Assembly (NCBI GenBank): GCA_963847595.1
Contig: CAWKAJ010000002.1
Span: 806,001 to 870,000, forward strand
Origin: JACWAE01 sp963847595
GTDB lineage: Bacteria; Chloroflexota; Dehalococcoidia; SZUA-161
Length of the DNA: 64,000 bases
Reading direction: 5' to 3'
Shown here in pieces: positions 8,185-17,684 of this stretch. The first letter of the stretch is position 1. Each line of letters begins with the position of its first letter. Made by a program: the position numbers and the translations under genes. The notes under the pieces were generated by a model that ran no database searches, had not been told where the DNA came from, and was given only the letters and a program-made list of their open reading frames with translations.

Positions 8185-10467
8185 CTATGATGAGAAAACA
8201 GACGACCGGTTTTTCCCGCCTCTTTTCGCATTATACATAGCCTCATCTGCCTTCTTTAGAAGCTCCGCGACTACCGAGGCATGATCCGGGTAGGTAACTA
8301 TACCAGAGCTTATGGTTATTCCTGCCTCTTTGCCCTCCAGTTTCATCTTATAACGTTCTACCTGAGCCCTAATCCTCTCCGCAATTTTAATGGCGCTTCT
8401 GCTATCGGTCACAGGCGCGAGAAGCACAAATTCGTCCCCTCCCCACCTGGCTGCAACATCAGAAGCCCGAGTGTTGACTTTAACGATCTTAGCCACTTCC
8501 TTCAAAAATCCATCTCCCACGTGGTGGCCAAAGCGATCATTTATGGCTTTAAGTCCATCCAGGTCAATCATTACGAGCGATAGCGGGGCTTTGCTTCTCT
8601 GAGCACGTATGAACTCGCGTTCTACTTGGTCCATCAGGTATCGCCGATTGTAAAGGCCCGTCAAGGCGTCAGTGAAAGCAAGTTCCAAGGCATGCTCATA
8701 TAGCTGAGCGTTCTCAATAGCCATACCTATCTGATTGGCAATAGTATCAAGCATCAACATCTCCCAATCAGGGAATTTGCGATACCTGCGGCTCCCCACA
8801 CCCATTACCGCCAGAATCTTCTCTTTCGCCATTATCGGCACAGCAGCGAATGATTGGATGCCGTCCCCCATTTTCCTCATCCGCGAAAGCTTGGAATCAG
8901 CAGACACATCCTCCGCCAGAATCGGCTTCCCCGATTTAGCTACCTGCCCTATGAATCCATAGCCAATACTTACTACCTCCACCTTCCGGATAAACTCTGG
9001 GGACATCCCTCGATGTGCCCTCAGCAGTAACTTGCTTGTCTGTTCGTCTAACAAGAATATGCCGCCCACTTCTACTCCCATCACCATCAGTACAGTATCC
9101 AGGACATTATCCAGCAGTTCTTCCAGATTCAATGTCCGGCTCACTGTAGCTCCGATATTAAACAGCGCCTCGAGTTGCTTCGTATAGCGTCTGACCTCCT
9201 CTTCAGCCTTTTTGCGCTCCGTAATGTCCCGCGCCACCGATATTATCGCGACGATTTTACCTTCCTGGGAGTACAGCGGAGCCCCGCTTACCTCGCCAAA
9301 CTTCCTTGTCCCATCCTTGGAAATAAACTCATATTCTGTGGAAACGATTCGTTCGCCAGAGAACACGTGCATGGCATCCATGAATGCTCGTTCTAGTGAC
9401 TCCGGCGCCAGGATATTCAACCCCTGAAATGGCTTGCCTACCAGCTCCTCTGGCTTGTATCCTATGACCCTCTCCACTGAAGGTGACACCTGGATAACCT
9501 TGAACTCAGGGTCGATGGAATATATGATGTCAGATATACTCTCAAAGTGCAGACGATACTTTTCTTCGCTCTCCCTTAATGCCTCCTCCATCCTCTTCCT
9601 CTCTGTAATATCCTTAAGAGTTCCTAAAACCGACCGCTTTCCTTTGTAGCGGACAGATGCCACTCTATCCAAAACCCAGACCATCCCCGAGTCTTTCCTT
9701 ATCAACCTGAACTCATAGGGAGAGCTGCTGTGCCCCTTCAAAACCTCGATTGCCTTCGCTCTGACTGTCTCTTTATCATCCGCATGGACATAATCGAGAG
9801 AATGCGTTCCCATCAGCTCATCTGATGTATAGCCTGATATCTCTTCGAACAGGCGATTGACATACAAAAACTTTCCATCCTGCAATAAGTATATTCCCGT
9901 CGTAGCCGCCTCTAGCATGCCTCGCGCTAGCTCTTCAGAATCGCGCAGCGCTTCTTCAGCCCGCTTGCGTTCCGAAATGTCCCTTATCACCGCGACTAAT
10001 GTTTTGGGGTTACCTTGAGCATCTTTTATAACCGAAGCCGTAAAGTTGATGGGAATTTCCTCACCATCTTTGGTGATGGCGTTCATATCAATGGGTTTAG
10101 CGCTGCTTTTTTCTATAACCTTCTTTAAATATCCCTGCGCCTTCGCCCTATCCTTTGACTTGCTGTACGTCGGCAGCTTAAGAGCTGAGGTCCCCATGAG
10201 TTCATTAGCCTTGTAGCCGAGCAATTTTTCGAAGGCTTTGTTGACATAGATTATCTCCCCGCTCATATTAACCAACATAACGCCATCGGGCATTCCTTCG
10301 ATAGTTGCTGCTGCTACAAGCTCGCCCTGCTTCAGAACTTCCTCTGCCCACTTGCTCTCGGACAGTGCCTGTTCCAGCTCCGCTACCCGCGCATGCAGAT
10401 TATTCAGTTCTCTCATGAGCTGTTTTTCAGTCTTCCCTTTATATTTTTCCTCTGACCCACCAACCAT
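8185..10467 (-). CDS. PAS-PAS-PAS-GAF-GGDEF sensory diguanylate cyclase
   Basis: The protein has about 760 residues from an ATG preceded by a G-rich stretch. An in-frame GTG twelve codons upstream (10503) is also possible. A short coiled coil (LHARVAELEQALSE) precedes three PAS domains, each ending in a RDISERKRAEE-like or RDITERKKAEE-like linker. A GAF domain follows (LEELLDNVLDTVLMVMGVEV onward), then GGDEF. The catalytic motif is intact (ARWGGDEFVLLAP), and an RxxD inhibitory site (RASD) sits five residues before it, so product feedback is likely. It should make cyclic-di-GMP in the cytoplasm in response to unknown signals. No membrane segment is evident. It is probably cotranscribed with pilT. 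Confidence 0.9.
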   Translation of the reverse strand: MVGGSEEKYKGKTEKQLMRELNNLHARVAELEQALSESKWAEEVLKQGELVAAATIEGMPDGVMLVNMSGEIIYVNKAFEKLLGYKANELMGTSALKLPTYSKSKDRAKAQGYLKKVIEKSSAKPIDMNAITKDGEEIPINFTASVIKDAQGNPKTLVAVIRDISERKRAEEALRDSEELARGMLEAATTGIYLLQDGKFLYVNRLFEEISGYTSDELMGTHSLDYVHADDKETVRAKAIEVLKGHSSSPYEFRLIRKDSGMVWVLDRVASVRYKGKRSVLGTLKDITERKRMEEALRESEEKYRLHFESISDIIYSIDPEFKVIQVSPSVERVIGYKPEELVGKPFQGLNILAPESLERAFMDAMHVFSGERIVSTEYEFISKDGTRKFGEVSGAPLYSQEGKIVAIISVARDITERKKAEEEVRRYTKQLEALFNIGATVSRTLNLEELLDNVLDTVLMVMGVEVGGIFLLDEQTSKLLLRAHRGMSPEFIRKVEVVSIGYGFIGQVAKSGKPILAEDVSADSKLSRMRKMGDGIQSFAAVPIMAKEKILAVMGVGSRRYRKFPDWEMLMLDTIANQIGMAIENAQLYEHALELAFTDALTGLYNRRYLMDQVEREFIRAQRSKAPLSLVMIDLDGLKAINDRFGHHVGDGFLKEVAKIVKVNTRASDVAARWGGDEFVLLAPVTDSRSAIKIAERIRAQVERYKMKLEGKEAGITISSGIVTYPDHASVVAELLKKADEAMYNAKRGGKNRSSVFSS

Positions 10468-10826
10468 GCCTGCCCCCAGTAAACGTCTACCCAGAGAAGC
10501 CACCGTTCAGAGGCCCTAATCAGGCCCATACTACCAAAAATGCAAAGCTGAAGCAATGCTAAAGGTAATGTATTGATTGGTACTTTATACCCCCCAGCTA
10601 TCCCAATTTCGGGGGACATCAGCACCCACCCGGCCAACAATTCCTGCACGAGTAACTGTTGATACCATAGCAGGCCATAGAAACCATGTCAAACGAAAAA
10701 GATGAGCTCTTGTGAACGTCTCTCGGCCAGCCAGTCTCCGAAACTGCAACACGAACACGAGGAGTGCTTTCTGAGGAAAGGCTCGCAATTACACTTGATT
10801 GCGCACATCTGATACTTGTTATTCCA

Positions 10827-10864
10827 AAATGATAGGGGCACTGCGCGCAACGCCCCTATCATTT
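10827..10864 (-). terminator. Hairpin downstream of the giant kinase gene
   Basis: A perfect 13-bp inverted repeat (arms 10827-10839 and 10852-10864, loop of 12) lies 32 bases past the kinase stop. Read on the minus strand the 3' arm ends AUCAUUU and is followed by U-GG, so the T-tract is weak. It probably ends the kinase transcript. The remaining bases between 10504 and 10826 show no gene I can support and should hold the promoter of the GGDEF gene. Confidence 0.6.
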
Positions 10865-10895
10865 GAATCTTATTCCGGAAAATATATACCGCACT

Positions 10896-13800
10896 TCATC
10901 CGCTGCTTCTCTCAACAGCATTAACAGGTATTTCCACACGCACCGTTGTCCCCTGACCAGGCTCGCTCTGTATCTCACAAGCCCCCTTCATCAGTTCCGC
11001 CCGCTTGCGTATGCTGAACAGCCCGGTGCCCCGTTTCCTGGCCCTATCCAGGTAGGCCCGGTCGAATCCCTTGCCCCAATCCCGTACCTCAACTTTTACC
11101 CGCTCATCTTCCGAGTTGATTTTGACGCGGAGTTGCTTCGTATCGGCATGTTTTCTGGCATTGAAAACTGCCTCATGGATGATCCGATACAATCCGGTCT
11201 CGATATCCTTGGGCAGCCTTATAGCGTCAGCCTTGAAATCTATTTTTAACCCTGTTTCCTGCCCCAGACGCTTCAACTCCTGCCGTAGCGTTGAAACAAG
11301 GCCGAGGTCGCTCAGTGTCGCTGGCTGTAGGCTGTTGATAACCTCCCTCGATTCCTGGATAGCTTGCTTCACCTGAGCACTCGTCTTAGCGAGCAGTTGC
11401 TTGGTCCGCGTATCGTCAGGTGCGGTCGCTTCCAAAGCCTGGAGATACTGGAAGGCAGAAACCAGTGTCTGAGCCACGCCATCGTGGACTTCCAGGCAAA
11501 TGCGCTCCCTCTCCCTTTCCTGAGCATCAATAGTCTCCCTGATTAACGCCCGCACCTCTTCATATAACATGGCGTTCTGCATGCCGATTCCTATCTGGTT
11601 GCCCACCGTCCTGAGCAGGTCTATATCGCCAGGACTAAACTTACGGTAAGCGCGGTTACCCACAGCGATCAGACCACTTAGCTGACCCCTCACCACGAAG
11701 GGAACAGCGGCAAACGACTGTATTTCCTCCTTTTCTTTCGCCTCCTTCGTTATACTGAGCCCGGTTTCCTCGAATATCTTCCTCAATGGGGTGCTTCCCC
11801 CCTTCCACTCCTTTATCTTCTGAACGTTATTTTCATTCAGTTTTATCGTCGCCAGCCTTGCAATAGTCTCGTCAGACAACCCTCTGCTTGTTCTCAACAC
11901 AAGCTCCTTCTCTACCATGTCCAGCAGGTACACACAGCCCGCCTCTGCCTCCATAACCTCAATCACTCTATCCAGTGATATATTCAACAACTCTTCCAAC
12001 TCCAGGGTCTGGCTCGCTGCCTGCGCTATGGCATGAAGAGCCTCCACCCGCCTGGTATGTCTCAACAACTCCTCGTGGGCTTGCTCTCGCTCGGTGACAT
12101 CGCGGTAATTGACCACAATCCCCCCTACCGCCGGGTCATCGAGAAGGTTCCTGGCTATGACCTCAACAGTACGCCACGAGCCATCCTTATGCCGAACACG
12201 CATTTCTGTTCTTTTTGAAATACCTGGATTCAGCATCAATTCTTCGTAGACGTCCATAGCTTTTGGCATGTCTTCCGGGTGAATTTCTGAAAAGCTGTTT
12301 GTGCCAATTACCTCCTCCGGTTTATATCCGCGTGGAGGATTAACCCCAGGGATCGTGGATTTTATAATTCCGTCCTTAGTAATAACCACAATAGCATCCA
12401 AAGCGTTTTCTATTAGAGACCTGAAATATTCCTCAGACTTTCTCAGATTTTCCGTGGCAATTTTGCTATCGGTGATATCCTCTATCATACCAATGGCGAA
12501 CTGGAGTTTGCCGCCCAGACCCCGGACAGCGGAAAGGGTCGTACGTCCCCAAACCATTTGACCATCTTTTCTGATATAGCGCGTCTCAACCTGGTAGTGG
12601 TCACGCTTCCCTCTGAGCATCTCTTGAAAGAGTCCCGCATCTACTGTGGCGTCGTCAGGATGCATGTAATCTGTGAAGGCCATGCTGCGGAGCTCCTCTA
12701 CAGTGTAACCGAGCATCTCCCGCAGCGCTGGATTGATTCTGAACGGTTGCCCAACTATGCTCAGGAGACCTACCCCGATAGCTGCGCCATCGAAGATTGC
12801 TCGGAATTGTGCCTCGCTTTCTCTCAGCGCTTCCTCAGCCTTTTTCCTCTCGGTAACGTCTCTGACATAGACCACCGTTGCGCTTTTACCTTGATATCTC
12901 ATAGCACCCATGCTGATCTCAATAGGCAACATTGACCCGTCTTTGCACAATGCCATTACCCCATAGTGACTTGGCAGTGCTTCTCCCTTCCGCTTCCGCC
13001 TATGTTTATCCTGCAACCATATTCGGTCTCCGGGAAGGAACAAGTCCCGAGCCGGCATACCCAGCATCTCTTCTCGTTGATAGCCAAGCATCCCGGAAAG
13101 CGCATCGTTCCCAAAGGCAATAACAGCTTTATCCCCTTCGACACGTTCCACTATCATAATTCCCTCGCCCGCCAACCCTGCCGTGTCCACTAATGCCCTG
13201 TACCTTTCCTCAGACTCCCTTATTGTATCCTCCGCCCTCTTGCGTTCGGTAGCATCATCATATACAGCAACTATTTCTCCTGTGGGTAATCTATAAACAT
13301 AATTTTCCCGGTACCCAACAACATGTTCGTCCTTGTATAGCGAAATCGGATGATGCTCCGGATTTCCAGTCCTACACACTCTGCGGAACACATCAAGAAG
13401 GCCAAAATCCTTGACTCCGGGAAAAACATCAAGAACACTTTTCCCAATGAGGTCTTCTCTTTTTACTTTTTCAATCCTCTCACCTGCCTTATTAAAGTCT
13501 TTAAAGATAAAATCCTGGCCTTCGTTAGCTGCCTCATAAACCGCTACGCCGCTGCTCATACTCTCAAACAGCCCCCTGAACCTAACCTCGCTATGCCGCA
13601 GTTCCTCCTCCGCCTTCTTGCGCTTAGTTATGTCACGTACATTGCCGGTAATAGCAATTGGCCCATTCTTCTCGTCGCACAACACTGAACTGGTATCGCT
13701 CATCCAGCGATAACCCGATTTCCTGTGTTTGACGCGATACTCAATAGTCGGAGGCGCTGTATCGTCTGCAGTGGTACGCTTCGTCAGCTTGTTGAAGTGT

Positions 13801-16800
13801 TCTCTTACCATCTCCACATCATCAGGATGTATCACTGAAGTCGCTTTCTCAAAGCCAAACGCTATCAGTTCCTCAGGGCTATAGCCCAGAGCTTCAATGG
13901 ACGATGGACTCACGTAATCGTACGTACCCGTCTTAAGATTCAATTGATATATCACATCCACGGAATGCTCGAGAACACTGCGGAATTTTCTCTCACTCTC
14001 GCGCACCGCTTCTTCAGCCTGCTTGTGCTCGGTGATGTCTCTGAGGTTGCCAATTACTGCCACAGGGGCATTTCGGTCATCATATATTACAGCTCGGCTA
14101 TCGCTAAACCAGCGATACCCTAATTCTCTGTGCAAGGCGCGATATTCAATTCTTGAGTATTTTCCTTCTTCTCGAGGGTGCGTCACAATGTTCAAACAGT
14201 TCTCTAACAGCATATCCCTGTCTTCAGGATGTACTATCTCCAAATCTTCTTCCAGGCTGAGAGCCGTATACTCTTCAGGGCTGTATCCAAGCAAAGCTCT
14301 TGAAGCCGGGCTCAAATAGTCATATTTGCCGGTCCGGAGGTCCATGCGATATACCAGGTCAGGAGAATTATTCAGTACACTGCGGAATCGCGCTTCACTC
14401 TGACTCAACGCCTCTTCCATCTGTTTGCGCTCGGTGATGTCCCGTTGAAAGGCAGCATACGCCACAATCTCACCGTGCTCATATAGGGGAAAGGCCTTGA
14501 ACTCGCAGACAAAGGTACTACCATCCTTTCTCCTGTTTAAGGCTGACCCGAGGAACGTTCTACCGGAAGATACGGCTTGGTATATCTCATTCTGCGTACC
14601 TTCTGCATTCGGCTCAATGTTAAAGATGCCGGGAGATTTACCCACAAGTTCCTCCAGTGAGTATCCGAACATTCTCTGTGCCGCATCATTAATATAGGTG
14701 ATTTCATAACTTAGGTTGGTGACGGTGACAGCATCGTTTGCCTGCTCAACGATGGTGCTGAGAAATTCCAGCCTCCGTTCCATCAGCTTACGCTCAGTTA
14801 TGTCTCTCAACACTGCGACAAAGCCAGTGGCATTGCCCGAGATGTCCTTCAGCAGACTGACATTCATCTCTACAAGGAACCCAGAACCATCGGCCATCAC
14901 CACATTGTGTTCGATAAGCCCTGTAGTCCCTTGTTCTAGCACCTTCTGCATCTCGGCTACAGCTTTTCCCCTCTCCTGAGGGACAATCAACTCGAAAGCG
15001 CTCTTACCGATTAGCTGTCCGTGGGCGCTGGCTCTGTACATCTCCAATCCCTTTGGGTTGACATCAGTGATGATAGCTTCCAAATCAGTAACACAGACGC
15101 CATCTTTGACGGAGTCAAACATGCGTTGCAGTCTCTCCCGTGCACTCCACAATTCCTCCTCTGCCTGTTTACGTTCGGTGATGTCTCTAAGACTTCCGAC
15201 TAGTGCTACTGGTTCATCCCCATCGTAGACTATGGAACGGTTATCGAACATCCAGCGATACCCCAGTTTCTTATGGGCGAAACGGTACTCGATAGCAGAA
15301 GGGGCATTCCCGTTCCCGGCGTTCATTACCAAGTCGATGACATTCTGGTCCAACCTCTCCGAATCATCAGGATGTACCAGAGACCTTCCGCCCACTATCC
15401 CCAGCGCAATCAGCTCATCGGGGGTATATCCAATCACCTTTTCCGAAGATGGTGCCACATAATCGTATTCACCGGTCTTGAGATTCAGCCAATATATCAT
15501 ATCCAGGGAATTATCGAGCACATTACGGAATCTTTCCTCGCTTTGTCGCAGCGCCTCCTCTGCCTTCTTGCGCTCGGTGATATCACTTATAAAACCCTCA
15601 ATCGCGACAATTTCGTTACCGTGTTTAACAGGTTGTATATTGAAACTGTGGTACTCAATGTCACCGTCTTTTCTGAGACGGCTAAACTCACCTGCTATGG
15701 CTTCCCTAGCCAATGCCCGTTCGATGAGCTCTCTTGACTGCTCCACTGCGTCTTCAGTTTGCGTAATTTCAAAAGGCTTACCAATAACCTCCTCAAGTGA
15801 AAAACCATGCATACGTTCCCATACCGGATTTACGTACTGCCATAGCCCATCCTTCCCCACCCTATAATAGCCAAAAGGCGCATTTTCAAGTATCGATCGA
15901 AATCTTTCCTCAGAGTCTCTCAACTCCTCTTCTGCCTTCTTGCGTGCTGTAATGTCGCGGATAACAGCACTGAATCCGGTCATCTCATCACCCTGGACAA
16001 TAGGAGTTGGGCTGGAATAGAACCAAACGCTGTGCCCATCCTTGTGAATTCCCCTAAACTCTAATACAGGGTGTTCTTTTTCACCATCAAGCCCTTTTGC
16101 GAATATATTCAGTACATTCTCCTTATCATCCGGGTGCAAAAAGTCAGCGAAGTTCCTGCCTAGCAACTCCTCTTGTGAATAGCCAGTCATCCTGCAGAGT
16201 GCTTCATTGACAAGAGTCAACTCTCCTTTCAAGTCTATGATTGCTACCCCGGCGCTGGTTGTCTCAATAAAGCTTCGATACTTTGCCTCGCTCTTCGCAA
16301 GCTCTTCCTCCATCCGCCTGCGCTCGGTGACGTCCCTCAATATGCCTGTTAGTCCAACTATCTTGCCACAATCTTTTAGGGGTGTGGCACCGAAGTTGAC
16401 CAGCACTTCATGCCCATCCTTATGTTGAACAGGAACTTCATCGAGCACGTTCTTGCCTGAGAGAACCTCTTTCATCATTCCCACCACCTTGGGAATGATT
16501 TCTGCACTTAGCAAAGAGGAAAATTGTTTGCCCAGAAGTTCCTCCCTTTTATACCCGAATGTGCTGGCAAATACCTCATTTATAAATGTAAACTTACCTG
16601 AAGTATCTACCTGGTAAATCCCATCGAGAGAAGTCTCGACAATTGCTTCATATCTCTCTTCGCTCTTTCTCAATGCCTCCTCAGACTTTTTGCGCTCTGT
16701 AATATCGTGAGCGATGGCTATGACCTCGACCTCCTCCCCCCGCCCTATGGGGCAGGTGGAAATCTCAACAGATACTCGACTCCCATCTTTTCCTATCAAT

Positions 16801-17288
16801 TCAAACTCATCAGGCCCAGTGGATTCACCCGCCGCACTCAGTTCCAGCAACCGAGCAGCTTTGGGCAAATATTCAGGAGCAAAAAGAGGAACCTCAAAAA
16901 AACTTTTGCCCTTGATTTCTTCCCAGGCATAGCCCGTGAGTCTCTCCCCTGCCCTGTTTCCGTGCAGAATAGTCCCTTTCAAATCGAAGATAAAAATACA
17001 GTCAGGGGCGCTCTGAGGATTAGTCGCCAATCCTTTCTGTGAGTCATACGGCGTCTTCTCAGCCATTTTCAGCGCGTCGAGGTCGCTGAATATTATCCCA
17101 AACCCCTTTCCCACCTTAAATGCTTCGACTTTTAAGTGTACGTCTAAGAATCCCGAATGAACGATGATACTGTCTGCAAAGAAAGATTTACTCTTTCTTA
17201 TAACATTTAAATATTTTTCATATCTTCCATTATTTTTGTTATCTGGTTTTACATTAGGTGCGCCACTCAGGATATCCTCACGAATCAC
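10896..17288 (-). CDS. Giant multi-PAS, GAF, HisKA_3 sensor histidine kinase (main frame)
   Basis: The frame has 2130 codons from GTG. It holds the C-terminal half of one PAS domain, then about 13 further PAS domains, nearly all closed by linkers such as RDITERKKAEEEL. A GAF domain follows (LEELLNISLDRVIEVMEAEA onward). The C-terminus is a NarL-system kinase: dimerisation helix with ERERERICLEVHDGVAQ (phospho-acceptor His 1935), then HATPase with EAVFNARKHA (N box), VRDWGKGFD (G1) and RGTGLFSIRKRAE (G2). No membrane helix is seen, so it is probably cytosolic. Its likely partner is the LuxR-type regulator just upstream. The first PAS domain is split by an in-frame TAA at 17292-17294, so this frame may be the downstream half of an interrupted gene. 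Confidence 0.88.
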   Translation of the reverse strand: MIREDILSGAPNVKPDNKNNGRYEKYLNVIRKSKSFFADSIIVHSGFLDVHLKVEAFKVGKGFGIIFSDLDALKMAEKTPYDSQKGLATNPQSAPDCIFIFDLKGTILHGNRAGERLTGYAWEEIKGKSFFEVPLFAPEYLPKAARLLELSAAGESTGPDEFELIGKDGSRVSVEISTCPIGRGEEVEVIAIAHDITERKKSEEALRKSEERYEAIVETSLDGIYQVDTSGKFTFINEVFASTFGYKREELLGKQFSSLLSAEIIPKVVGMMKEVLSGKNVLDEVPVQHKDGHEVLVNFGATPLKDCGKIVGLTGILRDVTERRRMEEELAKSEAKYRSFIETTSAGVAIIDLKGELTLVNEALCRMTGYSQEELLGRNFADFLHPDDKENVLNIFAKGLDGEKEHPVLEFRGIHKDGHSVWFYSSPTPIVQGDEMTGFSAVIRDITARKKAEEELRDSEERFRSILENAPFGYYRVGKDGLWQYVNPVWERMHGFSLEEVIGKPFEITQTEDAVEQSRELIERALAREAIAGEFSRLRKDGDIEYHSFNIQPVKHGNEIVAIEGFISDITERKKAEEALRQSEERFRNVLDNSLDMIYWLNLKTGEYDYVAPSSEKVIGYTPDELIALGIVGGRSLVHPDDSERLDQNVIDLVMNAGNGNAPSAIEYRFAHKKLGYRWMFDNRSIVYDGDEPVALVGSLRDITERKQAEEELWSARERLQRMFDSVKDGVCVTDLEAIITDVNPKGLEMYRASAHGQLIGKSAFELIVPQERGKAVAEMQKVLEQGTTGLIEHNVVMADGSGFLVEMNVSLLKDISGNATGFVAVLRDITERKLMERRLEFLSTIVEQANDAVTVTNLSYEITYINDAAQRMFGYSLEELVGKSPGIFNIEPNAEGTQNEIYQAVSSGRTFLGSALNRRKDGSTFVCEFKAFPLYEHGEIVAYAAFQRDITERKQMEEALSQSEARFRSVLNNSPDLVYRMDLRTGKYDYLSPASRALLGYSPEEYTALSLEEDLEIVHPEDRDMLLENCLNIVTHPREEGKYSRIEYRALHRELGYRWFSDSRAVIYDDRNAPVAVIGNLRDITEHKQAEEAVRESERKFRSVLEHSVDVIYQLNLKTGTYDYVSPSSIEALGYSPEELIAFGFEKATSVIHPDDVEMVREHFNKLTKRTTADDTAPPTIEYRVKHRKSGYRWMSDTSSVLCDEKNGPIAITGNVRDITKRKKAEEELRHSEVRFRGLFESMSSGVAVYEAANEGQDFIFKDFNKAGERIEKVKREDLIGKSVLDVFPGVKDFGLLDVFRRVCRTGNPEHHPISLYKDEHVVGYRENYVYRLPTGEIVAVYDDATERKRAEDTIRESEERYRALVDTAGLAGEGIMIVERVEGDKAVIAFGNDALSGMLGYQREEMLGMPARDLFLPGDRIWLQDKHRRKRKGEALPSHYGVMALCKDGSMLPIEISMGAMRYQGKSATVVYVRDVTERKKAEEALRESEAQFRAIFDGAAIGVGLLSIVGQPFRINPALREMLGYTVEELRSMAFTDYMHPDDATVDAGLFQEMLRGKRDHYQVETRYIRKDGQMVWGRTTLSAVRGLGGKLQFAIGMIEDITDSKIATENLRKSEEYFRSLIENALDAIVVITKDGIIKSTIPGVNPPRGYKPEEVIGTNSFSEIHPEDMPKAMDVYEELMLNPGISKRTEMRVRHKDGSWRTVEVIARNLLDDPAVGGIVVNYRDVTEREQAHEELLRHTRRVEALHAIAQAASQTLELEELLNISLDRVIEVMEAEAGCVYLLDMVEKELVLRTSRGLSDETIARLATIKLNENNVQKIKEWKGGSTPLRKIFEETGLSITKEAKEKEEIQSFAAVPFVVRGQLSGLIAVGNRAYRKFSPGDIDLLRTVGNQIGIGMQNAMLYEEVRALIRETIDAQERERERICLEVHDGVAQTLVSAFQYLQALEATAPDDTRTKQLLAKTSAQVKQAIQESREVINSLQPATLSDLGLVSTLRQELKRLGQETGLKIDFKADAIRLPKDIETGLYRIIHEAVFNARKHADTKQLRVKINSEDERVKVEVRDWGKGFDRAYLDRARKRGTGLFSIRKRAELMKGACEIQSEPGQGTTVRVEIPVNAVERSSG

Positions 17289-17291
17289 ATT

Positions 17292-17513
17292 TTACCCCAA
17301 TATTAAATGGAACACACTCCGCACTACCGGGTTCATTCCTACAATGTTAAGGTTTCTATCAAACAAGATGAAGGCATCTGAAGAGGTATCCGTAATATTG
17401 CTTGCTCTAGCTCCTCGACGTTTCAGTCGTTCAAGGAAAGGCAGGCGTAGTTTACTTATCGCATGTTTAGTTCTTCTCTCCATCTCGCGCCTCCTCGCCG
17501 GATTGTGTAACAC
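17292..17513 (-). pseudogene. N-terminal piece of the giant PAS kinase, separated by an in-frame TAA
   Basis: A 73-codon frame starts MLHNPARRREMERRTKHAIS and then reads as the first half of a PAS domain (SSDAFILFDRNLNIVGMNP), ending SVFHLILG then TAA. One codon (AAT) later, in the same frame, comes the GTG of the 2130-codon frame, whose first residues (VIREDILSG, then KNNGRYEKYL) continue the same PAS domain. One nonsense codon therefore splits a single gene of about 2206 codons. Either the gene is interrupted, the downstream GTG reinitiates, the stop is read through, or the base is a sequencing or assembly error. Confidence 0.75.
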
Positions 17514-17528
17514 TCACCTTAAAAGCCA

Positions 17529-17567
17529 GCGGCCACTCTCTTAGACCTTCGAATTGAGAGTGGCCGC
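17529..17567 (-). terminator. Strong hairpin between response regulator and kinase
   Basis: A perfect 12-bp GC-rich inverted repeat (17529-17540 with 17556-17567, loop of 15) lies between the regulator stop and the kinase start. On the minus strand the 3' arm is followed by TGGCTTTT. It resembles an intrinsic terminator or attenuator and would lower kinase expression relative to the regulator, or separate the two units. Confidence 0.6.
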
Positions 17568-17684
17568 ATTACCTCTATAGGCTACATCCTGTCGACCATG
17601 CTCACGGTTGTTGTATAAACACAGTGCTCAGCTAAATTGCTCCGAATGAAAAACTTCGCTGCACAGCAGGATATAAACTACGAA

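Noticed and set aside
17292..17294. Recoding of the kinase stop as selenocysteine or pyrrolysine
   Set aside because: The codon is TAA, which neither system uses.
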